NCBI GenBank assembly: GCA_026260175.1
Contig: JAKCWW010002550.1
Coordinates: 17,991 to 51,225 of the forward strand
Source: Reticulitermes lucifugus
Lineage: Eukaryota; Arthropoda; Insecta; Blattodea; Rhinotermitidae
Direction of reading: 5' to 3'
Length of the DNA stretch: 33,235 nt
Shown: positions 11,965-22,154 of the stretch, one piece after another
Layout of the letters: each line of letters begins with the position of its first letter
Numbering within the stretch: the stretch's first letter is position 1
Notes under the pieces: model-generated
Told to the model about the DNA's origin: nothing
Seen by the model: only the letters and a program-made list of their open reading frames with translations
The model's database searches: none
Translations under genes and position numbers: made by a program

Positions 11965-12115
11965 AGCCGAGACAGCGTAGCCCGTATAATGACAAGGCCG
12001 CGGGGTGGACGTCTGGTAAAAGGGGTTCGATTCCCGGCATGGAAGAGATTTATCTCTTCTCCAAAGCATCTAGACCGGCTCTGTGGCACACCCAGTCTTC
12101 TACGAGTATTCAAAG
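11965..12115 (+). mobile_element. SINE 5' half (tRNA head and body), 3'-truncated
   Basis: It has head AGCCGAGACAGCGTAGCCCG, B box GGGGTTCGATTCCC, then GAGATTTATCTCTTCTCCAA and CCGGCTCTGTGGCACACCCA. It corresponds to the 5' half of the element at 6921-7190. The 3' block with CTAGCGNCGAGGTTAA is absent. Confidence 0.8.
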
Positions 12116-13105
12116 TTTCTGCCTGAATATATTAATATCACTACATATGACATTTGCAGCTGATGCACATATAGCGGAAGGACAGGTTTACGACCAACAT
12201 GAAACAAAGCAAAATTTCTGGGTTTCCGTGCTGGCAAACGATGACCAGCAGCGTCCAAAGGGAACGACAATATATTAAGAATCGCGTTACGTTACCAAAC
12301 GACTGTGCACAAATAGTCTTTATCAATTCAAAACCTGCGACCTTCAATTTTAAAGGCTTCTGACAATGGCATTGTTAAAAGCTTCACTGGTGTTTGGATA
12401 TTGTCCACCATCTTGAGTTTATTATATTATACCACAACAATCATCCAGTGACACAGTCTAGTTCTTTGTAACGGGCCCACCTGATTAAAAACCTCCCCAG
12501 CACCCTTTCCACATGCAGACGAAGAGACCCAGTTTTTAAAACAATGTGGTACAATAACCCCAAGACGATGGACAATACCCAGCATATCGTTGATGATTGT
12601 AACAGTGGTCGTCGCTTCGAATCCTGCTCGGGGCATTGCCGTACGCAGTTGTGCTTCTCTGCTGTGTTGTGAGGTGCTTGCGACTGGATAAACCGTCATC
12701 CAAGATGTACTACTGAGCGTCGAGACAAACTTAGATGCTACAGAATCTGCCGCAGAACATAAAACGACATGAAATATCATAAAGAAGCAATTATTTTTGT
12801 ATCTGTCTCTACTGAGAAGCTTCACGTCATATCCTGAATATGTTTCGACCATCCTGCGGCCATCTTTAGAAGGAACCAAATTTCATCAACATACGACGTA
12901 GTTGCATGGACTATGAGACTAGTGCATCTTTAACACAGATAAAAAGACAGTGACACATGTTATGATAAAATTAATGTACGAGTAATATATTTTGTACAGT
13001 TGCTACTCTTACTAGCATTAAACATAAAATTATGCTCTATATCATAACCACAGATGAGCAGATTAATTTTCTCATTGTCCTTGCAGATTCTGCAGTATTT
13101 GTTTT
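12116..13105. other. No host gene; repeat-like tract
   Basis: The minus-strand 150-codon open frame (12427-12879) begins at TTG and looks like chance. Within it, CGCTTCGAATCCTGCTCGGG (plus, near 12611) resembles a SINE B box but lacks a clear A box. Confidence 0.4.
12842..12869 (-). repeat. Hammerhead-like motif copy in an unclassified repeat
   Basis: On the minus strand the order is CTAAAGA, T, GGCC, a 7-nt loop, GGTC, GAAAC. The four-pair stem includes one G-U wobble. The arrangement is the same as in 10717-10748, 11131-11162 and 13162-13194, but the surrounding sequence is unrelated to those units. Confidence 0.45.
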
Positions 13106-13200
13106 GAGATCTGTGCTCTTCTGGGATATTACGCGGCGTTGTGTGGTAATTGTTTACCGACGTTTCGGGACAACGTATCGGTCCCATCTTCAAGGGTCAA
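13106..13200 (-). repeat. Single copy of the short repeat unit with hammerhead-like motif
   Basis: Plus-strand landmarks are GAGATCTGTGCTCTTCTGGG, TTTACCGACGTTTCGGGAC and GGTCCCATCTTCAAGGG. On the minus strand, 13162-13194 reads CTTGAAGA, T, GGGAC, a 9-nt loop, GTCCC, GAAAC, and then GTCGGTAAAC. The unit recurs as the two arms at 19002-19163. Its ends cannot be fixed from one copy. Confidence 0.65.
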
Positions 13201-13717
13201 AAGTCCGAGGAGAATGAAGGTTAGTATTTATTTTATTTTGTGGAATGTAGTATGTAATTATGGTATTGGTGTGCAGTTGAAGTACTCGGTTCGGAGTGTA
13301 TCTGTGTACTTCAGTTAAAGTTAAAACTTGTAACCGAGACAATGAACACAGGAAAATAAAATTCGTCCTACGCACACAAACAGGTTGCTAATCACATAAC
13401 AAATATTGTTCTGAAATACATTTTGACAGTTTGCCAAACATATTAGTAACACAGTTATAGAAAACGAAGCAACCGTGACTGGCGAGTTTCGCGACTCCCA
13501 CGAAGTGTTCGGCGCTGGTGTTGATTAGCGTGCAAGCACAATGCCAAAGAACGACACTGCTTATCCGCGACTATCGGTACGACATACAAGAACCACAACT
13601 CAGTAAGAGTAAAGAAGTGTGCAAGTGTTTTCCAAATGCGTTCTGTGCAATTCTAATACCTAACAGGCCACGGCGTTCATTTACTATAGCTGCGGCCAGA
13701 CAGTATCAGATTGCATG

Positions 13718-14645
13718 AAAGAAGACATTAACAGCAGACTGAATTCACGGGATGTCTGCTGCCATTCGATCCAGAATCTCGTCTTCCCCTTTAACAGCTA
13801 AAAACATAAAGGTTAAAATATACAGGACAATAATTTTGCCTATTCTTTCATACAGGTGTGAAACTCGGTCTCTCACATTTAGGAATGAAAGTATGGTGAA
13901 GATGTTCGACAATAGAGTGCTGAGGAAAATGTTTGGGCCTAAGAGGAAGAAAGTTACAGCAGACTGGAGAAAATAGCATAATGCAGAGATTCATGACTTG
14001 TACTTTTTTTGTTTTTTCTGCGGCACAGCCCCCCCCCCCTCTCGGGCCTAGGGCGCCTCATTGTTGAGGTTTCTAGAACACACACACACACACAGTAGGA
14101 CTCCTCTGGACGAGTGATCAGACCGTTGCAGAGATCTCTCCCTACACAACACACAACAAACACAAGAGACGAACATCCGTGTCCGCAGCGGAATTCGAAC
14201 TCGTGATCCCAGCAATCGAGCGGTCGCATTAGGCCGCACGGCCACCGGCATCGGCTTTGTACTCCTTACCAAATATTATTCACATAATCAAATCAAGGAA
14301 GACGAGATGGGTGGGGCATCTGTTACGTGTATGGGAGAGGTGCATACAGGGTTTTGGTGGGAAAACCTGAGGACAAGGGAACACTTGGAAACCTAGGCGT
14401 AGATGGTCAGATAATATTAAAGTGGATCTTGACGAAACAGGACGGGAAGGTGTTGACTGGATTCATCTGGGTGACGATAGGGACAAAGTGGGGGCTCCCG
14501 TGAACATGCAATGAACTTTCGGGTTCTATAAAGCTTGGGGAATTTCTTGGGTGGCTGACGAACTATTAGCTTCTCAAGAGGGGCTCTGTCGCATGGACTT
14601 ACTTGGTCAGTTACAGGCCAGAATTTACTCGTATATGTCATGTAA
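13718..14645 (+). pseudogene. Non-LTR retrotransposon reverse transcriptase C-terminal fragment, broken by a SINE
   Basis: The frames read EDINSRLNSRDVCCHSIQNL, then (shifted) LTAKNIKVKIYRTIILPILS, YRCETRSLTF, NRVLRKMFGPKRKKV and a stop. After the SINE at 14005-14256 they resume with LPNIIHIIKSRKTRWVGHLL, RRWSDNIKVDLDETGREGVD and SQEGLCRMDL. This order matches the C-terminal end of LINE reverse transcriptases abundant in cockroach and termite DNA (recalled, not searched). The tract from KTIILP through YGCETW is the diagnostic segment. Several stops and at least one frameshift are present, so it is dead. Confidence 0.8.
14005..14256 (-). mobile_element. tRNA-derived SINE inserted into a LINE fragment, 7-bp target-site duplication
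   Basis: It is the same family as 8663-8880 (GATCACTCGTCCAGAGGAGT block shared; B-box region GGATCACGAGTTCGAATTCC). The plus-strand end TTTTTTGTTTTTT is its poly(A) tail. TTGTACT occurs at 13998-14004 and 14257-14263, the duplicated target. It carries a C-run (14029-14039) and a CA microsatellite near 14080. The LINE reading frame resumes on the other side. Confidence 0.9.
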
Positions 14646-15683
14646 AACGGGCAAATTTTGATAAATTTCGTATGGTTCCAGTTGCGACGTGTGTAAAGAT
14701 TATAACTGAACAGTACGCGCCGAAATTAAATTGAAATAACAGATTTTAATGCAGACTCATAAATACCGAATTTAATTGAAACGTCAGTGATAATGAATTG
14801 TGAGTAGGTAAGGGATGAAAAGGAAATTGCCTCAGTGTAATTCAAAGTAACAACCCAGCATTCCTTTGCAGTGAATGGGCAAAACCTGGGAAAAACCTCT
14901 GCGAGGATATCCGGTCTCCAATTGTGATTCGAAATGGGGCAGAGGCGTTATAGCTACGCTCATCCATTCAGCAGGCCTCATATTACGTAATAACAGTGTC
15001 AAACACATCATGTTACTATGTCATATAATCTCCGCAGATCTTGATGAACCTGCCCGACTGTGAGAAGAACTTCTCAAAACCTGTCCCATACAAATTCATA
15101 TCCTGTGAAAAAGGATACTCCCAGGAATTGCGACATCTGAGTCGTCTGACCGTATATGGTGGCCTTCGAAGATGCTGTTTGTAAGACAGAACACGCGGGA
15201 TCGAGACGGGGCAGCACATGGGGACAATTCCCTGAATTTCATTTAATACAGCAATAGCAGCTGCATCAGAACATCCTACACGTATAATTAACCAGCTAAA
15301 TACGGACGGTGCGGTACACAACAAACTATAATTTCATTGCTTGGAACAATTAGACATTGCTTTTGTCACGCGGCCACAAAAGAAGCTGACACCTCACCAA
15401 CATACCGGTACTTATACGAGTATTTCAGATACAAGCAGACGAAGATTTTTGGAACCAAATGAACAAGCCTCTAAAAGGTCCAGCCCTGATGTCTTCATAT
15501 AATGCAAATGGAAACAATCATCATCATAACATTACGAATCAAGAACGTGAAATGTGGAGGCAAGGATTAATATATTGTTCATCGTGGCTGCGGACAGAAG
15601 TCTTCCAGCTTCGTAGAAAGAACGATTAGTACAGGCTCACTAAGAGGCCTGAACAGCTCAAAATTAGATCTAAGACGTTTGGT
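14646..15683. other. No gene recognised
   Basis: Mixed-composition sequence. The open frame at 15016-15324 (minus) has no recognisable motif and overlaps nothing conserved. Confidence 0.45.
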
Positions 15684-15752
15684 TACCATCATCACTACCA
15701 CCACCTCCACTTCTAACACTACTGCAGCTACTACTATCACTAACACTACTAT
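15684..15752 (+). repeat. Imperfect trinucleotide repeat (ACC/ACT/ATC)
   Basis: A run of CAT, CAC, TAC, CAC and ACT triplets, with a related short run at 9977-9992. This is simple-sequence DNA with no coding support. Confidence 0.7.
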
Positions 15753-15822
15753 AATCTGTTTTATGACGAAACATGGATCATTCGCAGTAGTTAATAACAG
15801 GACCAGAAGACATCAATAAACA

Positions 15823-16073
15823 GCAATGTTGTTGTTGTTTGTACCTGTCGCTCCAACGTGGAGCATAGGGGGCCTCCTTTCGGAGGTTTCTACGGTCATG
15901 TGCGTTGATGTAGTGAGTGACCAGCCCACTGACCGCACAAGTTCGACTCAATCCTGATGTGACTGCCAGAGCCATCGGGCAGAAATGGCCGCTGAATTTT
16001 GCTTATCACCCTTAAAAATCCATCGACCTCGGTCGGGATCGAACCCGCGAAACACTAGTCCACCTAGGGCGAT
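15823..16073 (-). mobile_element. tRNA-derived SINE, third type, 8-bp target-site duplication
   Basis: The minus-strand head CGCCCTAGGTGGACTAGTGT is followed by B box GCGGGTTCGATCCCGACC. The body contains ATTCAGCGGCCATTTCTGCC and AGAAACCTCCGAAAGGAGGC, and the 3' end is a GTT/AAC repeat. AATAAACA flanks it at 15815-15822 and 16074-16081. Confidence 0.8.
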
Positions 16074-17070
16074 AATAAACATGAAAAGTATAAAAACGCC
16101 TGTCGGTATTGCAGTCTCAAGCTTTGCCTAAAACGTTACATAGCGTTCACATTCCGTGAGAACCAGTTTTAAAAGTGAGCCTTGGGTGCGATTATGTTTA
16201 ACAGTGGCACAAATCATAGTTATAGACGGGAACACTCAAATTTTCCCCTTGAAATTTCCACGGACATTTCATTAGTATTCGCAATTCTGCTAGAAAAAGC
16301 AGCATAACTTGAAATATCAATATATTATCAGAACTTACACGCTACGCCCCAAAAATTTGACGCAGCAGAAATGTTGAATACTTTGTAGTTTCCAACACTG
16401 TAAGATAGCAGTGACATTATGTAGACTCTGCACCAGACAGCACAGTGCTTGTTGTGTCAAACAAGAGTACGACGGCCTTGAATTCTACTCGTAAAATGGG
16501 AGGAATGCAGGAAGATGCGGTTTTGATAAGTATCAGGTCTCATGCTAAAGTGCTAAAGTGAGTGTAGCCCGCCGCACCATGGACAATGAGACAGTGTATC
16601 TGCCGACGCAAAGGAATATCGACCGGGAGTCAAACATGAACAGCAGACGTACTCTGCTACACTACAAATTATTACGGTTTTATGAACGTATTTGCTACAC
16701 CGCTAATCGGTATATTGCTTAATCAAGGTCTTCCGCTTTTACTGCTATATTTATGACAACGGTGACAATTTAATGTCAGCAAGAACACATTAACTTGCTC
16801 GGAACAAAAAATGACCCTGGCATATTTTAAGATGTCATCCTAAGATATGTTAGAATACATTAGAGACGAATAGTTGATTGCGTCTTTGTGCAGATATTAA
16901 AGATATAGGTCAATGATTATTTTACGACACTTATCTTATATTCTGTCGTTATGCATTGTCCCTAATGTAGATATATATTCAAAAATAATTAAGCACATCG
17001 CGAAATTGTTTTTCGGTTTTAGCCACTCTATATTTAATGTAAATATGGACATAAACAATCATTCGATGAA
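16074..17070. other. No gene recognised
   Basis: Apart from the SINE target duplication at its left edge, nothing was found. It is AT-rich toward the right. Confidence 0.45.
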
Positions 17071-17300
17071 GTAAGGTAAAGTTCACCCTAGAACAGGCCA
17101 TGAAGTCCCAGAGGGGGAGTAGAAGTATAGCTCTACTCTTTCTTTAACCTCGGCGCTAGATGGGGGTGGGTGGTCAACGGCACGCCCCGGCCGCTTTACC
17201 CCGGGGAATGACCCGGTACCCACTGTACAGGAGGCTGGGTAGGCCACAGGACCGGTCTGGACGGGTGCTGAAAATCTCGCCCCCACCGGCATTTTCGATG
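17071..17300 (-). mobile_element. SINE, same family, inverted, head decayed
   Basis: Read on the minus strand it has GGTGGGGGCGAGATTTTC, CCGTCCAGACCGG, the CATCTAGCGCCGAGGTTAAA block and the tail GGGTGAACTTTACCTTAC. The tRNA-like head beyond 17300 is deleted or too diverged to follow, though weak similarity may run to about 17322. Confidence 0.85.
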
Positions 17301-17682
17301 GAGTAGCAAAGTGATATAGCAGAACGATTTCATTGACAATAACTGGTTTATTAGGGAAATGTGGAAGATTCAGGTCAAAGTTCAAATTACATTTAGGCAT
17401 ACTACCAACGTTTTCCGAATTCAGACTTTACAGTTTTGCGCAGTATCTGGTCGGTCCTTATAACAGTTCACTGCAGATATTTCCAGTTATATCCAAACTT
17501 AAAACAGCTCTTGTAACCTGAGTTTCGGGCAGATACATCGAAGTTCATGAGATGTTCTCTTAGAGAAAAATGCGTAAAATGAGCAAGTAAAGCGCCTGTA
17601 ACAACACACAGTTTGCTTCCTCTATTATCACAATTACTGGTAGGCTTGAGAACACCAGTCAAGGGGGTGGGGGAGAGCGACG

Positions 17683-17908
17683 TTTTATTTAACAACTTTA
17701 TCCAACTGCTAAGATTATACAGCGGCTGTGGCAAATTAATTAATACACGAGTATGGAGCGTTGATGTAATGATACTGACAGGGAAAAGTACTCGAAGAAA
17801 AATCTGTCCCAGTGTCAACCACAAATCCAACATGGACTGCACCGGGATCGAGCCCAGCCCCGCGACTATCCGCCTTAGCGATGGTACGGCCTACGCGGAT
17901 TATCCACT
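17683..17908 (-). mobile_element. SINE, same family as 9066-9317, inverted
   Basis: The minus strand has A box CCGCGTAGGCCG, B box GGGCTCGATCCCGG, TTGGATTTGTGGTTGACACT, CCCTGTCAGTATCATTACAT and the tail TGTATAATCTTAGCAGTTGG. The head end is approximate because no target-site duplication was found. Confidence 0.75.
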
Positions 17909-18269
17909 TGCTGTCACGGATCTTAGAGTGCCTGTCTGCGCTCGTGGTAGGGATTGGTAGCAGTAGTGGAAGTATTAGTAGGCAGCTGTGTGGTTGAAAT
18001 CCGCACCCAGACGGTGCCACAACAGCCTTCACTACGTCATCATAGAAAACAGATTCGTGCTATTAAAACTGTATCCAACACTTGCTGTTCCTGAACAGGA
18101 AATGTGCCTAGATTTTCGAAACGGTACACACTATCTTGTACCGTCCGGTAATCCCTTCTCCGGTTCTACAAGCTGGGAAAAGGAGGGGTAATTAAGCTAA
18201 TGTTCTGGGATCAGTAATGCGAAAGTGGAGGTACCACACTGTTTAGAAAACAGTACAAGTCATTAGTCA

Positions 18270-18557
18270 TGGGCCGGGATAGCGTAGTCGGTATAGCGAC
18301 TCGCTACGGGCTGGACGGTCCGGGGATCGAAAGCCGGTGGGGGCGAGATTTTCCGCACCCGTCCAGACCCGCCCTGGGGACCATCCAGCCTCCTGTACAA
18401 TGGATAAAGGGTCTCTTTTCCGGGGGTAAAGTGGCCGGAGCGTGGCGTTGACCACTCCCCTCATCTAGCGTCGAGGTTAAAGAAAGAGTAGAGCTAAACC
18501 TCTACTCCCCCTCTGGGCCTTCATGGCCTGTTCTAGGGTAAAATTTACCTTTTACAC
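18270..18557 (+). mobile_element. Full-length tRNA-derived SINE with 11-bp target-site duplication
   Basis: The head GGGCCGGGATAGCGTAGTCG carries a pol III A box (TAGCGTAGTCGG). GGGGATCGAAAGCC is a B-box-like sequence. The body includes TCTAGCGTCGAGGTTAAAG and CTCTACTCCCCCTCTGGGCC, and the tail is TTTACCTTTTAC. The flanks GTCATTAGTCA at 18259-18269 and 18558-18568 are identical, so the element ends are well defined and the insertion is fairly young. The open frames inside it are only repeat shadows. Confidence 0.9.
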
Positions 18558-18664
18558 GTCATTAGTCAGCGTAGCTACTGCCATCTGTTTAAAGTCTTAG
18601 CTACTACAGGCCCAAATCGTGATACTGACAAGGAATAACAGATGCTTCTGCTTGTCTCAACGAT

Positions 18665-18774
18665 TTTGACCACCCACCCCCATCTAGCGCCGAGGTTAAA
18701 GAAAGAGTAGAGCTATACCTCTACTCCCCCTCTGGGCCTTCATGGCCTGTTCTAGGGTAAACTTTACCTTTTAC
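18665..18774 (+). mobile_element. 5'-truncated SINE, 3' part only
   Basis: It is almost identical to the last about 110 bp of the SINE at 18270-18557 (CATCTAGCGCCGAGGTTAAA through TTTACCTTTTAC) and has the same orientation. The head and boxes are missing. No clear target-site duplication was seen. Confidence 0.85.
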
Positions 18775-19001
18775 TGACGTTATTGTCAGAACTGGTTAGT
18801 GATATCACATAAGAAATTCATTATCTGCAATAATTACAAATAACCCGTGTGGCGTCCAAAGACCCTTATATTAACTCAGCATACGTGTACAGTATCTTCA
18901 TGATTACTGCGCTGGCTGATGTCTTCCTGAAATACAAATGATGGGAGGTGACGATTACGCTAAAGATAGCCTTGATTTTAGGCTTCCGCCGCGATATTGA
19001 T

Positions 19002-19163
19002 GAGATCTGCGCTCTTCTGGGATATCACGCGACGTCGTGTGGTGTTTACCGACGTTTCGGAACAACGTATCGTTCCCATTCATGGGACCAACACGTTGTC
19101 CCGAAACGTCGGTAAACAATGACCAAACGACGCCGCGTAATATCCCAAAAGAGTGAAGATCTT
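19002..19163. repeat. 162-bp head-to-head foldback built from two copies of one short unit
   Basis: Arms 19002-19079 and 19082-19163 are inverted copies meeting near 19080. The left arm reads GAGATCTGCGCTCTTCTGGG ... TTTACCGACGTTTCGG ... TTCCCAT. The right arm mirrors it with ATGGGACC ... GTCCCGAAACGTCGGTAAAC ... AGTGAAGATC. A single copy of the same unit is at 13106-13200. The junction falls where the single copy has its GAAGATGGGAC segment. Confidence 0.8.
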
Positions 19164-22154
19164 ACGCTAAAGACGTTTCCCTCCCATGGTGAGGCAATTT
19201 CGGATTTATCTTTTTGTCACAAAGACGTCAGACTAAAGACGAGTAATGTATTCTAAGACCATATTTAGATAGGCGGATTTATACGTGTACATAAACAGAT
19301 GTTTCGATATCGCCAGAACAACAACAAGTTCTATACATAACTATAAGGTGCCGGCGTTTGATAGGCGTCATGCTGCGCTATCAGCCCAGCTGCCACTCAT
19401 CAACCGGTCAGTAAAGAAGGCGAAGGATAAGACTACAGAACAACACGGATGTCTGTAAAGTCTCTTACTCAAGAGAACGCAATTGACCGACACAGTGTTG
19501 GTTGAGTCCCTTAACACTCACGACAATGGTAGGGGGAAAATACACAAACCCCGTCAAAACCTTGCATCTCCATTACTGCATGACGCATTTTTTTTAACAA
19601 ATACTGGTCGCCATTTGTTAGGCGTTTCGTTTATAACAAGCCTAAAGTCAAATTTATGCACAGCTCTAACCAAAAAGAACACTACAGAAAATAACTGTAT
19701 TATTTCACAAGCAGAAAATGCGGCTGCACTTCAGCCCAATGTGTTTTTAACTGGAACACATCGTTGGGTGGTCATAAACAAGGGGCACACCACTGACAAG
19801 GTCAACTGCAAACTCCAGTCAGTATCAGTAGAACGCATGACACTAAGAAAGAGAAATTGGAGAGACCCTTTGCATCCCTCCCCCCTGTAAAGACCGAGAT
19901 TGATCTACTTCAAGGGGTAAATACCTGAAGTATTTATTGTGAACTAACAAAAAACAATAGAAACTTCACACTACCACTTTTGGCATAGACCCTAATAAAT
20001 TTCTTTGAAATCTGTCAAGTACTTTCAGAAGTAAACCCCATGAAATAGCAGGCAGACTTACAAGACAGGCAGACACAATATCCCCATTATGAGGACATTT
20101 TGTGCACTTTGTGCAATGCAAGTGTTCAAGTAAGTTTACACACATATTAACAGGCAGAATCATTAAATAAATTTAAAAGCAGAAAGTGTTGTCTTTCCAT
20201 GACCCTGCCATATGTTGATAATACTGCTACTGGTCATATTTATGTACTAAATTCATTAACTATAATGAAAGGAAGGACATTCATTGAATAATGTTACTGG
20301 AAGAATATATACATTCCACAATACATCAACCACAGTAACTGTTAAACCTTGGGTGCCAAAATTTGACCATGCTAGACGTGCAGTGTGACGTGGAGAAAAC
20401 CAGATGTCCACTAAAATCGTCCCCCAAGAACATGCCATTTAAATCTGGGTCTTTTGCAGAGCACAGTGGGCACTTAATTCTGGTTCCAAAGTGTTAATAT
20501 GTGCACGACTATGGGGTTTTCATGAAATGTCACTCTGTATATCTGGCGTAAGCACCGAACTAGCCTAGGCTGGCCCACTTTTCAAGCATGTTCACAGTGT
20601 CACAATTTAAAAACTCTTGCATCAAAGTCTTATAATATTCACTGGAATCTCCTGCAATTACAAATATTTCTAATGATCTGTACACAAGAAGGAAGACAGT
20701 TAAATATATATATAAATACAAAATTATAGTCTTCAATATTATAGTATACAACATAAAATTAGATTACAAATCTAAACAAACAGTACACAGTAACTCTCAA
20801 TCATGATGCTGTCTTGTGAGAATGTAAACAGACATGAATTGGTATTGTTGTATGTAGCTGGCAATGATACTTTGTCATTCAAAAGGACCTGTCCAAATCC
20901 AAGGCCCTGTGTAATATTTCACAACATACGGATGTAATGGCAGTGGTCCCTTTTTTACTAGTACCCTGCCTGGCATTGGGATTAACCTCCATTGGTAGCT
21001 GTGCCCTAGCGTAGGCTGGATCGACTCTATCAGAAACTATCTGCCACCAGATCAACTTCCAGTGCTGACCAGCATGTGTTCTTAGGTTGCTGGGACTGCC
21101 TCTAGCTTGGAAAGGGGAATTCCTAACTGGCTACTGCTGCAAACAACTTGAGAGTTGTATAATCTAATTTACTAATATAGGTTTTGCCTACACTCAAAGA
21201 TACAATGGGGTAAATTCACAGCAAATTAGGATTTGGAGGTGTGCAGTACACTATTCCCAGTTACTCTTCTACCTGCACAGTCTTAGCAAGCCACATTCCC
21301 TCTTAATAAAAATAAAATGACTGTGGTTCAGTCATGAAAGTAATTACAGAATTTAGAAATAAAATTTCTAACGAAGGATCCGAAAACACTAAGATTCCTA
21401 TCACCAAAAAGTCACTACTGGAATTTAGTAAAAACACTACAACAAAACTTACCTTGGCACACGAAAATAACAGAGATAATTTTCTTTGCACTTTCCCAAT
21501 GGTCACTCAAAACATTCAAAAGCAACTCTGACACTGCAACTGTATACATGCCAAAATGCAGGAACCCAATGACAGCATGGCATTCGTAACACAGGGTTTT
21601 TATAACCTCTAAACAGTGTCGTCGCTATGAGATTCTGACATGATAATCACGCCAGCATCAGATCATGCGACACAGCCAACCTCAGATCCACGCACTGTTC
21701 ATTAACACATAAAGAATGTCACTGGTCAGCAAAATCTGCTGACTGCATCTGGCTGTATAACCGACTGTGTGAGGTACTGCACCAATGTGTAAAATAAAAT
21801 TTCTAATACAAAATATCAAACCAAAATCTAATTTATCAATCATTCATTACAATGACTGTTATGATGAGTTTTAAGACTCTCACCAACCCCCAAGCTGAAG
21901 AGCCACCTCTTGCTGGCTGTCCATGACTGCTTATTCAATATAGCTGCAGGTAGCTTCCATATCTGAATTCCAACTCCTCCATTTGCAACTTGAGGACATG
22001 CCATGCTGTGGTGATAGGAACCCATTTAACACATTCTCATACTTTGGAGGGAGTTCACTTGTATTCTTTCTAATCATACCCTATTTACATTTTCAAAACT
22101 CTTCCCACTATCCAACACCTAACCAGCCAAAGTAAAATTTATATTCAGTACCTG
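19164..22154. other. Region downstream of PDF, no gene recognised
   Basis: CpG density falls across this stretch from about 19,900 onward, as in the PDF introns. A 135-codon open frame (19483-19890, plus) starts at TTG and resembles nothing I know. The minus-strand segment 21840-22020 reads like decayed repeat coding sequence (a KQSWTAS...SLGVG string recalled from Blattodea repeats, low confidence). The PDF 3' UTR must lie at the right end, but I found no clear AATAAA close to the stop. Confidence 0.4.

Noticed and set aside
12427..12879. 150-codon minus-strand open frame, longest in the left half
   Set aside because: It begins at TTG, has no recognisable domain, and overlaps a hammerhead-like repeat motif and a SINE-like B box, so it is probably chance.
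13032..13217. Plus-strand open frame (YRRFGTTYRSHLQG string)
   Set aside because: It is a translation of the repeat unit at 13106-13200, and the same string occurs in the foldback copies. It is not an independent gene.
18267..18464. Minus-strand open frame with a GFRSPDRPARSESLYRL string
   Set aside because: It is the reverse-strand reading of the SINE head (A and B boxes), seen in many arthropod repeats, and not a protein gene.
19483..19890. 135-codon plus-strand open frame
   Set aside because: It begins at TTG, has no in-frame ATG near the start, shows no known motif, and I see no splice-linked partners.
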